NCBI RefSeq assembly: GCF_030849025.1
Contig: NZ_CP118224.1
Coordinates: 2,849,001 to 2,913,000, forward strand
Length of the DNA: 64,000 nucleotides
Source of the DNA: Oceanimonas pelagia
GTDB lineage: Bacteria; Pseudomonadota; Gammaproteobacteria; Enterobacterales; Aeromonadaceae
Reading direction: 5' to 3'
The notes beneath the pieces were generated by a model. It made no database searches. It worked only from the letters and a program-made list of their open reading frames with translations, and was not told the origin of the DNA. This document shows, in pieces, positions 59,708 to 64,000 of the stretch (within the stretch, counting starts at the first letter, position 1; each line of letters starts with the position of its first letter). The translations under genes and the position numbers were made by a program.

Positions 59708-60813
59708 CAGCCCATCTCCATCAGGAACAGGGCAGCGATGGCATCGAGCAGGATCACCACAAAGATCGACTGTACCACGCTGGAGGTGGTGTGCTCCCCC
59801 ACCGACCGGGCGCTGCCCGCTACCTTGAAGCCTTCCAGGCAGCCGATCAGCGCAATCAGGATGGCAAACAGCGGCGCCTTGCCCAGCCCCACCAGCAGGT
59901 GACGCACCGGCACCTCCTGCACGATGGCGAGAAAGCGCGCAGGGGCAATATCCAGCGACAGCACCCCCACCAGGGCACCGCCAAACAGCCCGCTGAGTAT
60001 GGCGATAACGGTCAGCAGCGGCAGGGTCAGCAACAACGCCAGCACCCGGGGCAACACCAGCAGGGCAATCGGATCCAGCCCCTGGGCGCGCAGGGCATCC
60101 AGCTCCTGGTTGACCTTCATCGAGCCCAGCTGGGCGGTAAAGGCGCTGGCGGTGCGGCCGGCCAGCAGAATGGCGGTGAGCAGCACGCCGAATTCGCGCA
60201 TAAAGCTGTAGGCCACCAGATCCACCGTGTAAATGGTGGCGCCGAAATTGGCCAGCACGGTGGCGCCGAGAAAGGCCACCACCGCCCCCACCAGAAAGGT
60301 CAGCAGCGCCACAATGGGCACCGCATTGAGACCACACTGGTGCATTTGCGCCACCAGCGCGGTAAGGCGCCACTGGCGCGGACGAAACGCCAGTGCCAGG
60401 CCGGTGCTCAGGGTCAGGCCGGTAAAGCCAAGCAGCAGCCGGCCCTGCCGCCAGCCGGAATGGGCGTATTCACCCAGCCGGGCCAGGCCATCACTCCAGT
60501 GGGCCCGGGGCGCGGGCGCCGGCTCGCGGCCGCTCATGGTCCCGGCCACCGCCAGCAGCAGGGCCCGCTGGCCGTCGCTCAGGCCGGTGGCCTCGCGGGC
60601 CAGCGCCAGCAAGGGTGCCCCCAGCCGTTGCCACAGCAGACCGGCACCGGCGGTGTCTAGCCGGGTCAGCCCGCTGCCGTCCAGAGCCACTATGCCTCGC
60701 ACCGGCAGGGAGCCCAGCGCGGCGTAAAGCCGATCGTGGTGGGCCAGGGTCCAGTCGCCATTCAGCAGCAGCCGGCCATCACTGAGCTGCCAGCCACTCT
60801 CGTGCTTGCTCAA
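59704..60813 (-). CDS. MlaE-type permease with fused N-terminal STAS domain, TTG start
   Basis: 369 residues. The first about 100 resemble a STAS domain (LSDGRLLLNGDWTLAHHDRLYAALGSLPVRGIVALDGSGLTRLDTAGAGLLWQ), i.e. MlaB and MlaE in one chain. The permease follows with the signature GRTASAFTAQLGSMKVNQELDALRAQGLDPIALLVLPR. TTG 60813 is chosen: GGGGGA lies upstream, it overlaps the ClC stop (TTGA), and nothing conserved lies further upstream, though the frame is open to 61449. Confidence 0.9.
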   Translation of the reverse strand: MSKHESGWQLSDGRLLLNGDWTLAHHDRLYAALGSLPVRGIVALDGSGLTRLDTAGAGLLWQRLGAPLLALAREATGLSDGQRALLLAVAGTMSGREPAPAPRAHWSDGLARLGEYAHSGWRQGRLLLGFTGLTLSTGLALAFRPRQWRLTALVAQMHQCGLNAVPIVALLTFLVGAVVAFLGATVLANFGATIYTVDLVAYSFMREFGVLLTAILLAGRTASAFTAQLGSMKVNQELDALRAQGLDPIALLVLPRVLALLLTLPLLTVIAILSGLFGGALVGVLSLDIAPARFLAIVQEVPVRHLLVGLGKAPLFAILIALIGCLEGFKVAGSARSVGEHTTSSVVQSIFVVILLDAIAALFLMEMGW

Positions 60814-62468
60814 TACAGTCCCCCTTCTTCGGTCAGCATGTGCACCAGCCGGGCCCGGGTCACCAGCCCCCGGCCGCGACGCACCGGCACCAGAAAACCG
60901 GCGCCGGTGTCGTCCTGCAGCGTGCGCAGGGCATCCAGCAACGACATGTCCCGCTCCAGCCGCTGCAGCCGGCGCTCCGGGGTGAGCAAGGCGTCGAGGG
61001 TGTCCGGCGCCATCCGTTGCTCCAGCTGCGCAGGGTTGAGCAGGTAATAGTGCTGATCCCGCTTCACCACCAGGGCCGTGGCCTTGCTGCGGGGCGGGGC
61101 GCCCTCTCCGCTCCACTCCACCAGGCTCATGTCGGCCAGCTCCGACAGATAGCGCTGCGCCAGAGCGGTGCGCAGCGGATGGGTCTGTAACTCCTGGCCG
61201 CGCACCCGAAGCTGGGTGATCACCAGGGACGGCAGATGAAATCCATGCTGGCACAGCAGGTTGGCGCCCAGCACCACCACCATGGCCGGCAGCATGGCCT
61301 CGGCACTGAGGGACAGCTCCAGCACGGTGGCGATGGCCGCCAGCGGAGCGTGCAGCACGGCGCTCATCATGGCGGCCATGCCCAGCAGGGCGTACAGGGC
61401 CGGATCGGAAGCACCCGGCAACAAGGCCCCGGCCACACTGCCGGCACACACCCCCAGCATCAGGGTGGGCGCAATCTGGCCCCCGGGCACCCCCAGACCG
61501 ATGGCCGCCGCCGTGGCCAGCAGCTTGGCCGCCAGTATGCCCAGCAGCAACGGCCAGGGCAGCCCGTCGCTCAGTGCAAGATTGATGGTGTCGTAACCGG
61601 AGCCGAGGATCTGGGGCGTGACCAGCGCCAGCCCCCCGGTTATGGCGCCCGCCAGCAACAGGCGAACGGCACGGGATGTGAGCGGCAGTCGAATAAATAC
61701 CAGCACCAGCCGCTGAAACAGCGCCGCCAGCAATCCAACCCAGAGTCCGGTAAGCAGCAGACCGGGCAACTCCCGATAGGAGGCCAGCGACAGGCTGACC
61801 GGCTCCAGAATAGCGTGCGTACCCAACAGGCCATTGGTGAGGGCCGAGGCGGTAATGGCGGCGGCGATAATGGGCGCAAAGCCGAGCAGGCTGTATTCCA
61901 TCAGCACCACCTCCATGGCGAACAGCACTCCTGCCAGCGGCGTGTTAAAGGCCGCCGAAATGGCCGCCGCCGTGCCGCACCCGAGCAACAGCCGCAACTG
62001 GCTGGGCGGACGCCCGCTGAGCTGGCCGATCTGGCTGGCAATGCCCGCGCCCAGATGCACCGTGGGGCCTTCCCGTCCCACGCTGTGACCCGAGCCCAGG
62101 GCAATGAGCGCGGCCACAAACTGAAACCCGATATTGGCCGCCGGAATCCGGCCCTGGCCAAACTGCAGCCGCTCCAGCACATAGGCCAGCCCCACCGACT
62201 GACACGCCGGCGGCGTCAGCCGGTAGAGCAGGATCAGCAGCAGGCTGCCTGCCAGCGGCAGCCCCAGTTGCCAGTGCCAGGTCAGGGCTTCAAAGTCTTC
62301 CAGGTTTTTGCCATTCAGGCCGCCCAGGGTGGCGTTGAGCAGGAACAGAAAACTCATCATCACCAGGCTGGCGATAATGCCGGTCAGCACCCCCAGCAGC
62401 ACCAGCGGCAGCAGGCTGCCGGCGCGGCGCGAAAACAGGCGCTGGATCAGGTTATCTGCTTGGCTCAT
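60810..62468 (-). CDS. ClC-family chloride channel/antiporter with C-terminal CBS region
   Basis: 552 residues from ATG 62468. ClC selectivity motifs are GSGHSVGREGPTV, with the gating Glu in GREGP, GVPGGQIAPTL, and a C-terminal half of the double-triangle fold. GSGHS differs from GSGIP of E. coli ClcA, where the Pro follows; this variant occurs in other bacterial ClCs. Two CBS-like stretches end the protein (about 430-550). It is upstream of, and coupled to, the lipid transporter. GTG 62483 is another possible start. Confidence 0.9.
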   Translation of the reverse strand: MSQADNLIQRLFSRRAGSLLPLVLLGVLTGIIASLVMMSFLFLLNATLGGLNGKNLEDFEALTWHWQLGLPLAGSLLLILLYRLTPPACQSVGLAYVLERLQFGQGRIPAANIGFQFVAALIALGSGHSVGREGPTVHLGAGIASQIGQLSGRPPSQLRLLLGCGTAAAISAAFNTPLAGVLFAMEVVLMEYSLLGFAPIIAAAITASALTNGLLGTHAILEPVSLSLASYRELPGLLLTGLWVGLLAALFQRLVLVFIRLPLTSRAVRLLLAGAITGGLALVTPQILGSGYDTINLALSDGLPWPLLLGILAAKLLATAAAIGLGVPGGQIAPTLMLGVCAGSVAGALLPGASDPALYALLGMAAMMSAVLHAPLAAIATVLELSLSAEAMLPAMVVVLGANLLCQHGFHLPSLVITQLRVRGQELQTHPLRTALAQRYLSELADMSLVEWSGEGAPPRSKATALVVKRDQHYYLLNPAQLEQRMAPDTLDALLTPERRLQRLERDMSLLDALRTLQDDTGAGFLVPVRRGRGLVTRARLVHMLTEEGGLY

Positions 62469-62500
62469 CACGAGGTTCCGCACGCATCAGGAGAGTTCAT
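62468..62500 (-). CDS. possible 10-residue leader peptide upstream of the ClC gene
   Basis: ATG 62500 follows a very strong ribosome site (GGGGAGGGG, 62513-62505) at 4 nt spacing. It encodes MNSPDACGTS and stops with TGA whose last base begins the ClC ATG (TGATG). The ribosome site is far better placed for this frame than for ClC, so ClC may depend on reinitiation. No known family. It could be a chance short frame; the overlap and ribosome site are directly visible, function is inference. Confidence 0.45.
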   Translation of the reverse strand: MNSPDACGTS

Positions 62501-62549
62501 TATTCCCCTCCCCGCCGGATAAAACCACTTTTGCAGCAAGTATTTATGG

Positions 62550-62576
62550 TATATTTCACAGACTTTTCACGGGAGG
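62550..62576 (+). promoter_or_regulatory. -10 element and ribosome site of the 62581 gene
   Basis: TATATT at 62550-62555 and GGGAGG at 62571-62576, 4 nt before ATG 62581. No clear -35. Confidence 0.45.
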
Positions 62577-62580
62577 CATC

Positions 62581-62892
62581 ATGTACAAACTGGTATTTTT
62601 CGTTCCCGAGTCCCATGCCGAAGCGGTCAAGCAGGCGGTGTTCGCCACCGGCGCCGGCAAAATTGGCGACTACGATCAGTGCTGCTTTGAAACTCGCGGC
62701 CGGGGCCAGTTCCGCCCGCTGGCCGGCGCCAACCCGTTTATCGGCCAGACCGGCGAGCTGGAGCGGGTGGAGGAGCTGCGCATCGAGCTGGTGTGTGAGG
62801 ATCACCTGATTCAGCAAGCCCTGGACGCCCTGCGCGCCGCCCATCCCTATGAAGAGCCCGCCTACGACGTCTGGCCTCTGGCCGGGCTCTGA
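62581..62892 (+). CDS. small NIF3/YqfO insert-domain-like protein
   Basis: 103 residues, ferredoxin-like (PII/CutA-like) fold expected. N-terminus YKLVFFVPESHAEAVKQAVFATGAGKIGDYDQC and C-terminus HPYEEPAYDVWPL are the signature of the domain inserted in YqfO-type NIF3 proteins, found here alone. Function unknown; metal or nucleotide binding is possible. Monocistronic, with its own ribosome site. Confidence 0.85.
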   Translation: MYKLVFFVPESHAEAVKQAVFATGAGKIGDYDQCCFETRGRGQFRPLAGANPFIGQTGELERVEELRIELVCEDHLIQQALDALRAAHPYEEPAYDVWPLAGL

Positions 62893-62893
62893 A

Positions 62894-63187
62894 TCAGCGG
62901 GTCACATCCACTCTGGGCGGCTGAAAAATGTGCTCAATCCACGCCGGCTGCAGGCAGGCAAGTACCTCCCGGGCGAGGCCGTAATCCCTTCGCCGGCCTT
63001 TCAGCTCAAGCCAGGTGGAATAAAAGGTGTCGATCTCCATGCGACCGTGACGATGTTCCAGCCAGATCCAGTCATCCCCCTGACGACCGAATTGCAGCCG
63101 CGCAAAGCGTCCCTGCAGGGACGCCACAATCTGTTCAAAGCACGCCCCGTCCAGCTCGGCGAAAATCACGTATTCGTCCTGATCCAC
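62894..63187 (-). CDS. hypothetical protein, 97 residues
   Basis: I do not recognise the family. Acidic, aromatic-rich soluble protein (MDQDEYVIFAELDGACFEQIV ... DDWIWLEHRHGRMEID ... YSTWLELKG) without a signal peptide or membrane segment. It looks like a real gene: it fills the space between two genes on the other strand, its stop lies 1 nt from that of the 62581 gene, and the composition is protein-like. It may be a small lineage-restricted DUF. Confidence 0.65.
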   Translation of the reverse strand: MDQDEYVIFAELDGACFEQIVASLQGRFARLQFGRQGDDWIWLEHRHGRMEIDTFYSTWLELKGRRRDYGLAREVLACLQPAWIEHIFQPPRVDVTR

Positions 63188-63204
63188 GTCTCAGGCTCCC
63201 GTCA

Positions 63205-63210
63205 TATAAT
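63205..63210 (+). promoter_or_regulatory. -10 element of ogt
   Basis: Consensus TATAAT; a start near 63217 leaves a leader of about 24 nt to ATG 63241. The -35 region is poor. Confidence 0.45.
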
Positions 63211-63240
63211 CATGAAAGTTTCTTCATCATGGAACACGCC

Positions 63241-63693
63241 ATGCACTGTATTTTACCCAGCCCCTGTGGCCCGCTGCGCATTGAAGCATCACCCCAAGCC
63301 ATTACCGGAATTCTGTTTCTCGACGAAGACGTGCCGGTGCTGCCCCCGACATCCCCCCTGCTGGCGGAAGCTTGCCGCCAGCTGAACGCCTATTTCACCG
63401 GTCAACTGACACGTTTCACCCTGTCTCTGGCACCGGCAGGCACGGCCTTTCAACAGCAAGTATGGCAGGCGCTGTTAACCATTCCCTGGGGAGAGCAGCG
63501 CAGTTATGGCGAGGTTGCCAGTGCCATCGGCAACCCCCGGGCGGTGCGGGCCGTGGGCGCCGCCAACGGCCGCAACCCCATTCCCATTCTCATTCCCTGC
63601 CACCGGGTGATCGGCGCCAATGGCAGCCTCACCGGCTATGCCGGTGGCCTGGAGCGCAAACGCTGGCTGCTGGCTCACGAGGCAAAATGCTGA
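63241..63693 (+). CDS. ogt: methylated-DNA--protein-cysteine methyltransferase
   Basis: Suicide enzyme removing O6-alkyl groups from guanine. The product is 150 residues from ATG 63241, where GGAA precedes; ATG 63229 is possible. It has a short N-terminal domain, then the DNA-binding HTH (YGEVASAIGNPRAVRAVGAANGRNP) and the acceptor Cys in IPCHRVIG. Single-domain type, without the Ada N-terminal regulator part, hence ogt. Confidence 0.93.
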   Translation: MHCILPSPCGPLRIEASPQAITGILFLDEDVPVLPPTSPLLAEACRQLNAYFTGQLTRFTLSLAPAGTAFQQQVWQALLTIPWGEQRSYGEVASAIGNPRAVRAVGAANGRNPIPILIPCHRVIGANGSLTGYAGGLERKRWLLAHEAKC

Positions 63694-63710
63694 CAATACG
63701 CCCGGCACCC

Positions 63711-63728
63711 TGTGCGAGATCTCTCAAG
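63711..63728 (+). promoter_or_regulatory. UvrY/GacA-like response regulator site
   Basis: TGTGCGAGATCTCTCAAG matches 14 of 18 positions of the UvrY site known at E. coli csrB (TGTGAGAGATCTCTTACA), including the whole GAGATCTCT centre. It is centred about 170 bp before the predicted 5' end of the CsrB-like RNA; in E. coli the site is similarly far upstream. Nothing else explains this palindrome after ogt. Confidence 0.72.
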
Positions 63729-63794
63729 CTGCACGCAGACAATGCGTTTTCGTGCTCCCGCCATTGACGCCAGCCCCATAAAATTTCCATTAAA

Positions 63795-63807
63795 AGTCAA
63801 AAACTTG
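63795..63807 (+). promoter_or_regulatory. IHF-like site
   Basis: AGTCAAAAACTTG fits the IHF consensus WATCAANNNNTTR at 12 of 13 positions, within an A/T-rich patch that contrasts with the GC-rich surroundings. It sits between the UvrY-like site and the RNA, where IHF would loop DNA; IHF sites occur at csrB in E. coli. Confidence 0.55.
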
Positions 63808-63886
63808 TTATTTTTTACCCCATTCTGACCACCCGAGCAGGCGCGTATGCCGGCTGGAGCCGGCGCCGCTCCGGGTTATTATCTTT

Positions 63887-64000
63887 CCCGCCAGGAAGCA
63901 GCGGGCCCGGTCGGGAAGACAGGGCCGCCAGGAACGGCACAGGAACACCGCCAGGAAGGCGGCAAGGACACCTTCAGGACTGAAGAGGTAAAGCGGGTCA
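63887..64000 (+). ncRNA. csrB: CsrB/CsrC-type small RNA, 5' part (continues past window)
   Basis: Sponge RNA for the translational regulator CsrA. Seven GGA motifs occur in about 110 nt (near 63893, 63913, 63930, 63941, 63953, 63965 and 63976). At least four sit in predicted hairpin loops: 63887-63905, 63924-63938, 63948-63962 (5-bp stem, loop AGGAA) and 63972-63985 (CTTCA/TGAAG around GGAC). The segment near 63964-63985 resembles the AAGGACACC-plus-hairpin repeat of E. coli CsrB. The 5' end is uncertain: TATTAT at 63877-63882 may be the -10, and another GGA hairpin lies just upstream at 63849-63864. Confidence 0.82.

Noticed and set aside
59707-60373. Apparent N-terminal extension of the MlaF-type ATPase through the permease gene
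   Set aside because: The permease is conserved in another frame here; the GTG at 59707 overlapping its stop is the natural ATPase start.
60813-61449. Apparent N-terminal extension of the STAS-permease into the ClC gene
   Set aside because: Low-complexity Gly/Ala/Arg translation in a frame shifted against the conserved ClC sequence; TTG 60813 with GGGGGA upstream is better supported.

Overview
The window is about 64 kb of dense, GC-rich chromosomal core from a gammaproteobacterium. The gene set (LpoA, YhdP, CsrD, DarP, ZapE, SspAB, a complete Mla pathway, LptABC with KdsCD, the RpoN/HPF/PtsN/RapZ/NPr block, and a cytochrome bc1 operon between rpsI and sspA) fits the Vibrio/Shewanella/Aeromonas side of the class. 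High GC plus bc1 suggests an aquatic Aeromonadaceae-like genus such as Oceanimonas or Zobellella. That placement is inference. I saw no insertion sequence, prophage, CRISPR array or tRNA.

Layout. 1-7400, minus strand: start of the division and cell wall cluster (mraZ-rsmH-ftsL-ftsI-murE-murF-mraY), with a clear promoter and three MraZ boxes. 7521-7947: RNase P RNA and its terminator. 7988-12257: rsmI, divergent from lpoA-yraN-diaA-dolP. 12304-17307, minus: sspAB, petABC, rplM-rpsI, each with a recognisable promoter. 17395-21257: zapE, divergent from degQ-degS, with a strong sigma-E promoter match before degQ. 21356-25914, minus: mlaFEDCB-ibaG-murA. 26003-34081, plus: kdsD-kdsC-lptC-lptA-lptB-rpoN-hpf-ptsN-rapZ-npr-mgtE. 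34144-37673: the two TldD/PmbA protease subunits around divergent darP. 37670-46807, minus: nitrilase-like gene, yhdP, rng, maf, mreDCB. 46921-50553: a PLP desulfhydrase-like gene, csrD and ssb. 50568-56665: YajR-like MFS gene, uvrA and a PglL-type oligosaccharyltransferase. 56605-62513, minus: six translationally coupled genes (ClC channel, a second MlaE/F/D-type lipid transporter with a PqiC-like lipoprotein, and a glutamine cyclotransferase-like protein), headed by a possible 10-codon leader peptide. 62581-63693: small genes and ogt.

The right edge carries the most interesting unannotated element: the 5' part of an apparent CsrB-type RNA. It has repeated GGA motifs in hairpin loops, preceded by an UvrY-like 18-bp site and an IHF-like site. 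With csrD and rng also present, much of the Csr circuitry lies here.

Two convergent gene ends (degS/murA and mgtE/pmbA) carry inverted arrays of the heptamer GGGAYTR, which look like copies of a short repeat family. Genes for envelope biogenesis and stress dominate the window: peptidoglycan precursors, LPS export, two MCE lipid transporters, periplasmic proteases and the rod-shape complex. They are organised in operons with 1-4 nt start/stop overlaps.
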